A DNA stretch of 64,000 nt from contig FTLJ01001058.1 in the NCBI GenBank assembly GCA_900155495.1, positions 1 through 64,000 on the forward strand, given 5' to 3'. Source of the DNA: Porogramme epimiltina. Taxonomy: Eukaryota > Basidiomycota > Agaricomycetes > Polyporales > Polyporaceae. The translations under genes and the position numbers were made by a program. This document shows, in pieces, positions 31,739 to 41,354 of this stretch (position 1 is its first letter; each line of letters starts with the position of its first letter). The notes beneath the pieces were generated by a model, which was not told the origin of the DNA, did not search any database, and saw only the letters and a program-made list of their open reading frames with translations.

Positions 31739-33091
31739 CTACCACGCTGTGTGGCCACCGCTCACGATAATGCTGTAAACATATGCAACAGATCAGTGAA
31801 GAGCTACCAATTGACCCGGCAGAGGCAAAACTTACTCGCTGCCCGTACAAAATGAGCTGGCATCGCTCGCAAGCCACGTTATCACGCCGCGTAGTTCCTC
31901 GGGCCGGCCCAGACGCCCGAGTGGATTTCCCCTAGTGGCGATCTTCATCAGCTCGGGCTCGACTTCGAGGAGTGCGGTAAATCTGATGTTGACTTTGGGT
32001 AAGCCATAGTGCCGGTGACGACGGAATGTCTAGAACTAACGGTGTCTTGAAGAAGCCAGGGCTTATTGTGTTGACTCGGATGCCTTGAGACGCGAGCTCA
32101 CAAGCCATACTACGCGCCAACTGAAGGACGCCAGACTTGGACGAGTGATACGCTGCGCCACGGAGATGCGGCTGTGTGGTAGCATCGGGGTTAGATCGTT
32201 ACTTGGGGTTGAGGATGGTATAGGCTAACCTCTAGAGCTACGTGTCCACAAATGCTGGCGATGAAGATAATGTTCCCACCCGTTTTGAATTTGACCATCT
32301 GCCGCCCTGTCGCCTGTGCAGTGTACATCGCGCCATTCAAATTTGTATGAATAACCTAGCAGATGGGTTCTTGTGAGACAGTGGGCTAGTAACGAGTGTT
32401 GAGTACACTCACGTCCTGGAAGTCTCCTTCCTGGTACTCTAGGGAGGGTGTATCACCACCCCAAATACCGGCGGCGGCAACGGAGATGTCGAAACGACCT
32501 TCTCTCTTGCCAATCTCTTCCGCGACGTGCCACATATGTGCCTACACAGGCAACACCGCGGATCAACAAGGCTCTCTTGAGGAGACCAAGCGTACGAACC
32601 TGGTTGCGCACATCTCCAGTGACGTACTCAAGTCGGCCCTTCCCACCCATCTTGCCCAAATAGTCGTGCACCGCCCTCCATTCGTCCCCTGGTTTCTCTG
32701 GGAGATCGACGCAATAGACTGCACGCGCGTCAGCCTCGGACAGAGCCATCGCTGCCTCAAGTCCGATGCCTCGGTTTCCTCCGGTAACCAGCGCGACTCG
32801 GTCGGTCAAGGCGAATTCGTGGGCGAATAGGGTGGGGGTGGGGACTAGGTGTTGGAATGGCAGGGAGCGCGCGCATTGGTGAGCGTGAAGCAATGGGAGA
32901 AAAAGACAAGGCGTACTTATTGCCGTAGATTTTGACGCCGCGAGTGCCCGGGCCACACCCACAGGCCCGTATTGAAGATTTTTCGAGTCGGAGCGAATAG
33001 CATGCACAAGAGAACTTGTAGAGAAACGAGACTGAGCGGTGCGCGTACTTAGAGACGTTGCGAAGGCGCGGAGTGACCCGAAGCTGAGCAT
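31739..33091 (-). CDS. Short-chain dehydrogenase/reductase, array copy 5
   Basis: Seven exons (32917-33091, 32600-32844, 32413-32541, 32230-32355, 32041-32171, 31836-31982, 31739-31772) give 328 aa. Motifs: TGGNRGIG, VAAAGIWGG, Ser in FIASICGH, Y-HSS-K, end VSGGHTAW. The N-terminus (MLSFGSLRAFATSLSTRTAQ...) is basic and mitochondrial-like, ending YGPVGVARALAAS. The last exons, the HTAW ending and SICGH/YHSSK match copy 1, so copies 1 and 5, at the two ends of the array, form one subgroup and copies 2-4 the other. The first intron contains no stop and keeps frame, so a longer unspliced product is possible. Confidence 0.87.
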
Positions 33092-33185
33092 CGATATCCT
33101 AGGGAAGATTCGGGTGTCAAGAGGTTGGGAGGGCTATACTAGGCGGAAGGCGACGTACGGGGAGGGGTGTGAAGGTGTCTTATAC

Positions 33186-34018
33186 TAAGGAGAAGGGTTC
33201 TGCGACTTGCAAACAGCTGACCATGGATCATAATTGGCGACTGTGTCGGTAGGGAGTCTAAACACTGTGTGACAGGACCCGAACCAACTGTCAGAGTTGA
33301 AGGGAAGAGCGGAAGTAATGATGACATACGTACCCACTACGAGCGTCCCGATTGTCGAATCTTGACAGCTGGAGTATTCGGGGGATGGGCCCGGAGTGTG
33401 CAGGATAGACCGATATCTTGCGAGAATATGACGCGCGATCGAGAATAGGCGATAGAGGCTTCTAATGAACCGAGAAGCAATGTAAGCACAAGGATGGGTA
33501 AGTGAAGTCCCAGTACCGCAAGGACCGAAGCACACAAGTGAATGACGCGTGCTATCGAGATGGCCGTCCAATACACGGGTGTATTTTGAAGGCTCAATGA
33601 TTGGACGTGGAATCCAAAGAGGATTCCAGGCTGGCGACGATCCCCCGTATGCAGTCCGGTGGTAGGTCAGAGCCTGTTCGCGGGTGCACTCCTTGACGAG
33701 TACCACGGCCTCGAGTGCCATCGCGATATACGGGGGAAGGATAGGGGGTAAGAAGACGGGGAGAGCACGTACTTTTAGAACATCTCTGTCGTTTGATCCC
33801 CGCCAAGAAGCACGGGCTTCACGCACTACGCTTCTGGACTCCCAGCAGTAAGGCGTGTTCTCCTCGCCTTTGGACACGCGACTCGATTGTTTTAACCTAA
33901 ATGAAAAGTAAGCAGTTCACGATCAGGTTGACGGGTGAGGCGACAGAACAGTCAAAACAGGAAGACATACCAAGACCATCCAACTCCCAAGCTCCAGATA
34001 GCCTTCGTTTGTGGGCAT
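33186..34018 (-). CDS. Possible membrane protein gene, unresolved
   Basis: A minus-strand ATG at 34018 opens MPTNEGYLELGSWMVL, followed by a clean donor GTATGT and an acceptor at about 33895. Downstream pieces include a hydrophobic stretch (ARVIHLCASVLAVLGLHLP, about 33490-33570) and several GT/AG borders down to about 33190. I could not join them into one frame that I trust and I recognise no family. It could be a decayed gene. It lies between the dehydrogenase array and the TIR element. Confidence 0.33.
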
Positions 34019-34253
34019 GTCGAGAAAGTGAGGCGCGGAGAAGTGCTTTGCATTGCGCGGCTTCTGGAGACTAGAAGCTGGTGGAGGCGGAAAATACGAT
34101 CGACGCGGAGGCAGCGAGGCAAGGAGGCAGGATATGGAATGAGACTGGATGCAGAGTGGAAGGATGCCGATTGTAGTGCTGGCTCTGTATACTGTGGCTC
34201 TGCAATGCCGAGTCTGCATGAGGCCTAGAGAGACTGGATGAGCGAAGAGACTG

Positions 34254-34274
34254 CATCAGTAAAAGTTCGGAAGT
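34254..34274 (+). repeat. Left terminal inverted repeat of element 1
   Basis: Begins CATCAGTAAAAGTTCGGA; pairs with 37561-37581 with two mismatches in 21. Confidence 0.65.
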
Positions 34275-34280
34275 TTGACC

Positions 34281-34400
34281 TCATAAGGTCAGACTTACGA
34301 AGTGATGTGGTGCATTGTAGCCGCCCGTCCGCGCAGCCAATGTCTGATCATTGGGTGGTCAGACATCGTGGGCGCCGGCCATGTCTGATCATGCATAGAC
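34281..34400. repeat. Left subterminal repeats of element 1
   Basis: Copies of the motif TGTCTGATCAT occur at about 34340 and 34382, with inverted copies GGTCAGAC at about 34287 and 34357. Confidence 0.6.
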
Positions 34401-34659
34401 GCCCCGGCGATGGATGGTCACGCACAGATGTAACAACGGCTTAGACGATTGTATTATACAAAGTATGAACACACAAAACCAGCTCAGATTGATGCATACG
34501 ATACAGGCGGGCATCGGTACCTTTTCGATCCACTTAGTTGCGTACTACATAGACTGTATAGCGAGCACGGAGCACACCAGCATGCAGGTGATGCCTTTGA
34601 GAAAAATCTTATCATTATATTCACCGCTATTAGACTTGATTATACGAATACATGTATAA

Positions 34660-34995
34660 TCAATATATTTACTCCGGGCGGCACATACATACGCAGACCG
34701 CTACAGAGAGCGGCGCCGTCGTACCCCCACCAGGTACTGTGTGCTCGAACATGGGGTGCGGGGTGGGCGCCGGCATGGCGGGAGGCGCCGGCGCAGCTGC
34801 GAACCGGGTGGAGCTCGTGCGGACGCGTAGGGGGATGTGGGAGATGTACATGGTTATCGTGGGCGAGGCACTTACCCCTGACGGGGCAGTGGATGTTGCG
34901 GACGGTGCCGTGAGACGCATGCCCAACGGCGCTGGCGGGAATGCCAGGTGCAGGACCCAAGTGATACCGAGTTCGTCGAAAAATGGGTCGGTCGA
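34660..34995 (-). pseudogene. Probable cytochrome P450 fragment
   Basis: The minus strand reads LAFPPAPLGMRLTAPSATST, which resembles the K-helix to beta-1 region of fungal P450s (RL-PPAPLGMR). It is followed by a GTAAGT donor, then, in other frames, a GGG-T-APL piece and YVPPGVNI (cf. the YVPPGTNV of the intact P450 at 58.6 kb). No heme-binding part is present. The pieces are out of frame with one another, so it is a relic at best. Confidence 0.4.
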
Positions 34996-35492
34996 AGAGG
35001 ACGTGCGCATCAACTTGAGCGTATGGGTTGATGCCGCTCCTATATGCAGAGCGGGGGGCCATCCCCTCTGCGCTTGTGCCCGCTGCCCTGACACGCGGTT
35101 CCACCTTTTTGAGTGGTGTCATTAGGTGTACCACTACTTACGCGCTGCAGGAGCTAAGGGAGTCTGACTGGGAGGCTGACGTCGAAGACTCGAACATCGA
35201 GTCCGGATCTGAATCTGAGGGTGAAGGCTCGCAGGCGTCAGCTTCAGTGCGTGCTAGGTCAAGACAAGACCCACCTGGCCTCGTCAGCCGCGCCGGCGAT
35301 AGTGACGAGAAGAGCAACGCACCCTCTCCAGCGCCCCACGCTCGGTGCGCAGACACTCACAGAGACCCCTGAGACCACATATCTCGCCCATGTCCGTGCC
35401 GCTTCATACAATCCCCGGGTCTGAACACCAAAGCCCCCCGCGAAGCCCCAGACGTTCCGAGGACGGCAATGCAGCAGCACGAGAAGGAGTCC

Positions 35493-35729
35493 GAATGGCA
35501 CGCCCAGCGCGTCTTGAGAACCCTCTCCCTTAAGAGGTCCTTGAGCGTTGTTTCGAGAGTCCCTTCCGCAGTGGTGAGACATGAAGTCCTCGTGGTCCGG
35601 CGTGATCGTACCGTTCAATAGGAACTCATAAACACCACTCTGGGGGATGGTGTTGAAATCACCGTAGACGATGACGGGGATCTTGTATCTGTCCGCGTAT
35701 ACGGGTTGGTGGTGCGATGATGCATGCAT
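35493..35729 (-). pseudogene. CCR4-type exonuclease (EEP domain) fragment
   Basis: The minus strand encodes KIPVIVYGDFNTIPQSGVYE, then FLLNGTITPDHEDFMSHHCG (35565-35699). These are typical of the endonuclease/exonuclease/phosphatase domain of CCR4/NGL deadenylases (GDFN is a catalytic motif). Neither the upstream leucine-rich part nor the C-terminal catalytic His region is present. Only about 45-60 residues are recognisable, so this is a captured or degenerate piece inside element 1. Confidence 0.7.
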
Positions 35730-36228
35730 TGTTCCCGCTTGAAGATGAGGCTGTGGCAGAGGAAGCAGCTAACGACGGCGTGGGTGGAAGACGCGGGGGA
35801 TACATCGCAAAGTTCTTTGTGTTGTGTATGTGGTTGGGACCGGCGTGGGGGAGGGGTGAAGTGGCATCTTGAACATGATTACAGATATCTTCACTAAGTA
35901 GAGGGCGTTCCGGTGCTTGTCTCACGGCAGAGCGCCCGGCCAACGCTTAGCTCACGCTCGGCAGAGGAGGGACAAGCGGGTCCCCTGCCCTTTGATCTCC
36001 ATCCATCCCCCCTTCTCCTCCTTCTCCTCCTCCTCCTCTTCGCCTCTTATCTCCTTTACATGCATGATGTCTTCCCATCCTGGCACTCTCCTCTCCCCCA
36101 CGCAGCACGCTAGGGCTCAACGCCAGCGCAGGCGGTGTTCGCAGGCACCACAATATCTATACCCACCGCGCGTAAGTACTAGCTCCATCTGTCTCCATGG
36201 AAGTGTCTTGAAGGCTCATATTCGACCC

Positions 36229-36236
36229 TATATAAG
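36229..36236 (+). promoter_or_regulatory. TATA-like box upstream of the laccase relic
   Basis: TATATAAG lies about 200 nt before the first laccase-like codons. It may be the captured promoter of the laccase fragment. Confidence 0.3.
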
Positions 36237-36442
36237 TGTAGCCCGCTGCCGCTCGCCCGCTCTTCCTGACTTTCCTCCAAATAATCGCCTGCTTGTCACC
36301 ACCCCCTCCTCTCCCACTGTTGCCCCCATCAAGACGCGTCTCTACAGCACCTCCCCCAACACACGAGCCCCGACGTGCCCACGAGGTGAGCCCCAAGTAC
36401 CCGTTTCCCATAATAAGTCTCCCCTAGCTCCGTATATCCCTT

Positions 36443-37075
36443 CGTGCACTTACGAGTGCTCTTCTGCAATGGCATGGATGCGACACTTATCAATGTTATT
36501 CAAGGCTGCGCGATCATCATGGAGGGTGCTTCTGCTGAGCTCGCGGTCATTACCACCACCCATAGTAAGCACTACCAACACCACGTTCTCGATTGACGGT
36601 CACCACGTGTCCGTCATTGAGGTCGATGCGGTCAAACATGCACCTCTCACCGTCGATGAAATCCCTCGCCGAGACTGACCTCGTCCTCATCTAGGACCTC
36701 GTGGCGCCTGGTGAGGCTGTCGAGGGTGGCGTCGACGTCGCGATCAACTTCGAGTTCAACTTCAACGGCTCCGCTTCATCAACCCACCTCAGCGCAACAT
36801 CGTTTCCACCGGCACGACTGGCGACAACGTCACCATCCACTTCACCACTGACAGCCCCAGTCCCTAGTTACTCCACTGCCACATCGACTTCCATCTCGAG
36901 GCTTGTTTCGTCGTCGCGTCCACCGAGGACGCCAGCGTGTCGTCGTTCGTCTCTCCCTCGAGTGAGTCTCAGCATGCCCTCGTCCCGTTGCTACTGTTTG
37001 CTGATTGTATGCGCCTACAGCCTAGTGGGGGTAACCTGCGCCCGGCCTACAACACGGCGTACACGTTGAGCACCT
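36443..37075 (+). pseudogene. Laccase (multicopper oxidase) relic
   Basis: Three colinear laccase pieces are readable on the + strand: a copper-site-like LLQWHG near 36465; TFSIDGHHVSVIEVDAVKHA at about 36580-36645, then PLTVDEI, typical of the second cupredoxin domain; and [20 protein letters not shown] followed by a stop and then LLHCHIDFHLEA (about 36790-36905), the C-terminal copper cluster HCHIDFH. Large parts between them are missing, the frames differ, and an in-frame TAG replaces the usual W-F of GPWFLHCH. It is a fragmentary, non-functional copy lying inside element 1. Confidence 0.85.
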
Positions 37076-37269
37076 CAGCGTGCTCTATTGTCGTGTAAGA
37101 GTGGGATCACAAGTGGGTGATGGTCTGTGACTGGCACTGCTAGTATTAGATATTGTAATGTTGTATTCGTATATGTAGTACCATGAATATATTTATTGTG
37201 ATGTTTTATTTCCTTTTTCGAGTGATCTGGACCGAGAAGAACCACCAGATGGCCCCTTATATATGGTCA

Positions 37270-37420
37270 TACACGCGCACATCTGGTCATGTATTATCAG
37301 ACACCTGCATGCGTATGATCATGCATTATCAGACATGCGCGCGCGAATGGCCGTACATGATCAGACACACGTGCCGGTATGATCGGCCATGATCAGACAT
37401 CCCGTGTGGTCTGATATAAC
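37270..37420. repeat. Right subterminal repeats of element 1
   Basis: Four copies of AT(T/G)ATCAGACA occur at about 37293, 37323, 37354 and 37388, plus an inverted TGGTCTGATA at about 37406. They are the mirror image of the left-end motifs. Confidence 0.65.
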
Positions 37421-37560
37421 CGCACAGGCTGTATGATAGTGCATTACAACGACATTTTAAATTATAACAGACATGGGTGGAACCATAACAGGTGCTGGCT
37501 GCCCGACTATTGTCGGTATGGCATTACTAGAGTAGATGTGTATTATCATTGTCCGGCCTG

Positions 37561-37581
37561 ACATCCGAAATTTTACTGATG
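37561..37581 (-). repeat. Right terminal inverted repeat of element 1
   Basis: Ends in TTTTACTGATG; reverse complement of 34254-34274 with two mismatches. Followed by CTG, as the left end is preceded by CTG. Confidence 0.65.
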
Positions 37582-37990
37582 CTGTGGATGGGCCGGGCGC
37601 TTCATCATGATCACGTCGACCCGACTCCATCCTGACTCCGGCGCTTCGGTTTCCCACTGTTTTTCGAAGCTGCCCTGGACCTCCTGCGTTTCCTCCTCCC
37701 AGCGCATATCCTCATTATGTGCACATCGCAGCGAAGGATAGCTATGGGTAGAATGCTCCGGCAACAAGGTCTATTCGGGCTATATTCAAGCAACGTGCAG
37801 ACGAAAGTTGAAACATGGAGAAGGGATCTGTTGCGACAAATTTTTATACATTTGCAAGACAATCATGCCAACGCTGAAGAAAGTAACGTGTACTCCGTAC
37901 TGGCTCCCTGAATCGTAGATGTACAGTATCGTATGTACGTATGATACCATATGGTGCTTGCGCGGAACTTCCCTCATGTCAGCGCTAGCT

Positions 37991-40228
37991 TCAAGGGCAA
38001 AATTCCACGAGACCGCCACCGGAAAGCAATGATGGAGACCCTTCTCGCGATATAGACATAGGAGATGATGGGGTCCTGGGAGCGCTTCGTGTAAGAGGCA
38101 AGGGCGAGGGCGAGAGAGCCATATCTTGGGCCCCACCACGGGCCTGGCGTTTTGCCGGGAGTGGTGTCGTTGTATTAGGTAGTTCCAAAACCAGCGTCCG
38201 CTTTCGCGCGTTCTCAGGTCCTTTCTCTTCCGCATCGCTACTTATTCCTAGGAGCTTGCGCGTTGGGTGCGGCGGAAGAGAGACCCTCCTGCTCTCCTTC
38301 AGGGCCGTGTATACGGCCCCCTCGAGCTCAACGTGCACGATGAGCGTGACGTCGGGCGCGAGGCCGCTTCGCACGAACGACAGGCGTACCGTGCGTTCTT
38401 CGGACCCGAAGTCCTTTGACATGTCGGGGCCCCACATCGTGACGTGGTCCGTCGCGCAATCGTGCTCGAACCCGGGGGACGTGCTCCAGTTGTCACTGTA
38501 CAACGGCACCGCGCGCGCCCAGTGGACAGGGGGCCGCACGCCCGCGCCGCCTGCGGGCCCAGATCCGCCCGCGGCGGAGTCGCAAGTCCCGAGTATGAGC
38601 AGGAACGCTTCCTTCGCGCGGACGTCTTCGAAGGTCACGGACGCTTGGAGTGGGTCGCCTGATGCGGTGGGGCGCGAGTGCATCATTGGTTGACGGACCT
38701 CCATCCCGAGCGCGGTCAGTCGTCCGATGAGCCAATGCGGGATCCGGAAGGGCGGCGCGGGCCGCAAGCAGTTGAGTGGGTAGCAGAGGCTGAGACGCTC
38801 GTTTTTCTCTAGGGCGGGGGGTCCGTCTGCGATGTAGATGTCGCGCCACTCGGGCTTGACGGGGTGTCCGTTGAACCGGAGGTTGTAGAGGTCATCGCCG
38901 AGGGAGACGAGCCGGACGTTGAGCACCTTACCGTTTGGCCCCGAGCGGCGGAACCCATACCCGACGTTGTACTTCATCCTGCTCGGATCCTGCATCCTGT
39001 CATTGGAAGGATGCAGGCAGAGGCCTACGTGAGCCCATGGAGTTTCGCAAAGGAGGACTGCGACAGTGACGCCCTGGGACTCGAACACAGGCAGGCGGCA
39101 TTCGAGGCCATAGCTCGTCGACTGGAACCTAGGTAGCTCTAGCTTCCCGAATGGACCCTTGGTGCGGCGCTCGCTGTCCTGAGGCTCGTTCTGTATTGAA
39201 TATGTGAGATAACGAATCCTCTTCCCGGGCCTAAGCCCCTCGGTACTCACGTGACTTGGTTTCCACTGCCAATCGAGATAGGGCTGCAACGCGTGCGACG
39301 TGCTGGGCGTGAAGCGAAATTGCATATGGTCGTGGAACGGCTTGAAACTCTGTGGAGAGTTCGCGAGGAGATACACGTGGTTCTGTGAGGTCGTGTTGAA
39401 GAACCAATATATCTCGTCCGTCGTCATCGGCTCGAGTGGGGTACGGAAGCCTTCCCAGCGCCCCCACGCGAAGATAGTTGTGTCGAAGGCCTGCTTCATG
39501 ATCTCGTGCTGAAGGCGCTCGAATGCCTGGCGGCCTTCTCCGTATATTGTCGGCATGTGGACGTTGAAGAGGCCCATAAGGCAGTATGCCTCGTCTTCGA
39601 CGCGCGTCGCGCGCCTGTTTGCAGCCCACGACATGCGCTCTGCGACGCTCATCACGGCGAAGTGCGATTCGCGCGTGAGTACGCTTGGGTGGATGCCAGT
39701 AATGGAGTGGAGGAGGGGCGCGAGCGCAAGTTTGTCACCGAGGATGGACCAATCGCTGGCGAGGAAGACAACACTCGCGGGAGCGATAAGCTCCTGTAAT
39801 GTCCAACACCGTTTGTGCCATCGCGCCGAGCGAAAGGATGAGTCGGGTGCCTCGAGCGTCGCCGCATCGACTGGGAGGACGTCGGAAAGATGGGCATAGC
39901 AGACCTCGGCGCACGCATAATAGCGAAACATGGAGTTGATGGCCTCGGAGAGGTCCGTGCTACTGGTCTTGTCGATGCAGCACGTGTCTATCCACGCCCA
40001 TTCATATCCGTGTTCCTCTGCGAGAAGACAGCATTTGCGAATCTTTTCTGGGACGAAGTCGCGCGGGTTTTCGCCAAGTTGTGCATGTTTAGCGATTAAT
40101 GTGACGAGGTCTTGAAACAGGAGTTCGTCGTCGGTCCAAGTGTGAGATAAGATCGCGTACCCGCCGGTGACGCTTTCTGGAGAAGGGAAGAAGTGAAGCT
40201 CGGCTCGAGTGGTACTCAAAAGCCACAT
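37991..40228 (-). CDS. HET-domain protein (heterokaryon incompatibility type)
   Basis: Two exons (39251-40228 and 37991-39190) give 725 aa. The 60-nt intron has no stop and keeps frame, so an unspliced frame also exists; its GTGAGT...CAG borders argue for splicing. The N-terminal HET domain is clear: residues 24-41 (YAILSHTWTDDELLFQDL), 75-89 (EWAWIDTCCIDKTSS), 103-117 (YYACAEVCYAHLSDV), 137-150 (RWHKRCWTLQELIA) and 210-230 (VEDEAYCLMGLFNVHMPTIYG). HET proteins trigger cell death on non-self recognition in fungi. The long C-terminal part has no repeats or NTPase motif; the tail is basic and Ser/Pro-rich. As in many Agaricomycetes, the role may be general immunity or stress death rather than vegetative incompatibility. 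Confidence 0.9.
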   Translation of the reverse strand: MWLLSTTRAELHFFPSPESVTGGYAILSHTWTDDELLFQDLVTLIAKHAQLGENPRDFVPEKIRKCCLLAEEHGYEWAWIDTCCIDKTSSTDLSEAINSMFRYYACAEVCYAHLSDVLPVDAATLEAPDSSFRSARWHKRCWTLQELIAPASVVFLASDWSILGDKLALAPLLHSITGIHPSVLTRESHFAVMSVAERMSWAANRRATRVEDEAYCLMGLFNVHMPTIYGEGRQAFERLQHEIMKQAFDTTIFAWGRWEGFRTPLEPMTTDEIYWFFNTTSQNHVYLLANSPQSFKPFHDHMQFRFTPSTSHALQPYLDWQWKPSHVSTEGLRPGKRIRYLTYSIQNEPQDSERRTKGPFGKLELPRFQSTSYGLECRLPVFESQGVTVAVLLCETPWAHVGLCLHPSNDRMQDPSRMKYNVGYGFRRSGPNGKVLNVRLVSLGDDLYNLRFNGHPVKPEWRDIYIADGPPALEKNERLSLCYPLNCLRPAPPFRIPHWLIGRLTALGMEVRQPMMHSRPTASGDPLQASVTFEDVRAKEAFLLILGTCDSAAGGSGPAGGAGVRPPVHWARAVPLYSDNWSTSPGFEHDCATDHVTMWGPDMSKDFGSEERTVRLSFVRSGLAPDVTLIVHVELEGAVYTALKESRRVSLPPHPTRKLLGISSDAEEKGPENARKRTLVLELPNTTTPLPAKRQARGGAQDMALSPSPLPLTRSAPRTPSSPMSISREGSPSLLSGGGLVEFCP

Positions 40229-41354
40229 CTTGGCGCTATGGAGGCGACCCGTTGCGTCTGTATGTCAAGTAAGATACAGAATGGGATGTAGAGCATGGCC
40301 GGCACGCACGGGGACTTTGCCTCAACGACACCGTCGCTTCACACATATGATGGTCCTACTGAGTTCGTCGCACCTGATATAAGCCAATCAAATCCGTACC
40401 AGGAAGAGGCTGTTCTGTATCGCATGCGGTACGGAAATGAGGGGTTCTCTAGATATATAGACAATTAGCACTGCCCAATGATATGCAAAGCTACGTGATC
40501 AGTGTGCTGACAGCTACGTCAATGGAATGGTTGGGAGGGCTGTACATGATGTGAACGAACCGGTGCATGCTCTGACAAGTAGCGCTGAGGCGTGTATCTT
40601 AGAAATCTTGCGTACTGTTCCTATGCAGAGTCACGTCAAACTGTCATTCAGGGTGGTGCGTAGATTAAGGGGGCGGCGGCGGTCGAGCGTGCCGTCTTGC
40701 CTTGGGTTGCGGGGATGCCAGTGGGCTACGCGAGAGTTTTGCAGCTGAACGCGGGGGTCAGACGCTGATGGATGGCATCATGGTCGAGGCTGGTGTGAGA
40801 GCTAAGTAGTGACAATATCAGTACACTGTGCACATCCCAGTCGTCGACTCGGAGAGCCGGAGGGCCTCTGAGTCGGTGGGTGACTCCGGCGTGAGCGTGT
40901 GACCCCTTTTCGGCGCGAGCACCACCCGGAAGACGCGCCGCATCGGTGGTACGATTGTCAGTTCGGCACCAATCCCTCCGAGTCTGCAATCAGAGGGAGG
41001 CTCTCGGCACGAGACCAATACGTTTACGCCAGTCCGCCGCCTTATGAATAACGAATTCTCCGTTTGCGGTGCTAACCAGTGTGATAAGGAAAGACAAGAA
41101 ACGGAAGAAGTAACTTCTTAGTGCTATGCGACCTAAGCATGCAACTACGGTGCCGCACGCAGCGGTACATGAACAATGGCCGACGTTAGGAGCGCCCCAG
41201 TACCTGCTGGCTGAGGTTGAGACTCCGATTGTTACCTGACACACGTAGAGAGTCATCTAAGAGCTCTCTCACAAGCCCCTCTCGATTGATCTTCCCTCAG
41301 AGCTTTCCCCCCTCACGTCTACCTCAGGATTAAGCTACACCTAGTCTTGTCACG
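40229..41354. other. Gene-free stretch
   Basis: 5' flank of the HET gene and unassigned sequence; only short open frames without recognisable features. Confidence 0.5.

Larger units (their letters stand above)
34254..37581. mobile_element. Non-autonomous TIR element carrying host gene fragments (element 1)
   Basis: The ends are inverted repeats: CATCAGTAAAA... at 34254-34274 matches the reverse complement of 37561-37581 at 19 of 21 positions. A CTG triplet flanks both ends (34251-34253 and 37582-37584), a possible 3-bp target duplication. Just inside each end lie multiple copies of TGTCTGATCATG-like motifs, in inverse orientation at the two ends, as in CACTA/EnSpm-type subterminal arrays. 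The 3.3 kb between contain pieces of a laccase, a CCR4-type nuclease and probably a P450, but no recognisable transposase. Superfamily assignment is tentative because the tips do not read CACTA. Confidence 0.6.

Noticed and set aside
34254..37581. Autonomous transposon
   Set aside because: No transposase-like frame (no DDE, RNase-H or zinc-finger motifs) could be found on either strand, so only a non-autonomous element is claimed.
39191..39250. Reading straight through as one HET exon
   Set aside because: The 60 bases have a GTGAGT donor and a CAG acceptor and interrupt otherwise continuous sequence (KPSH|NEPQD), so I treat them as an intron, although the frame stays open.
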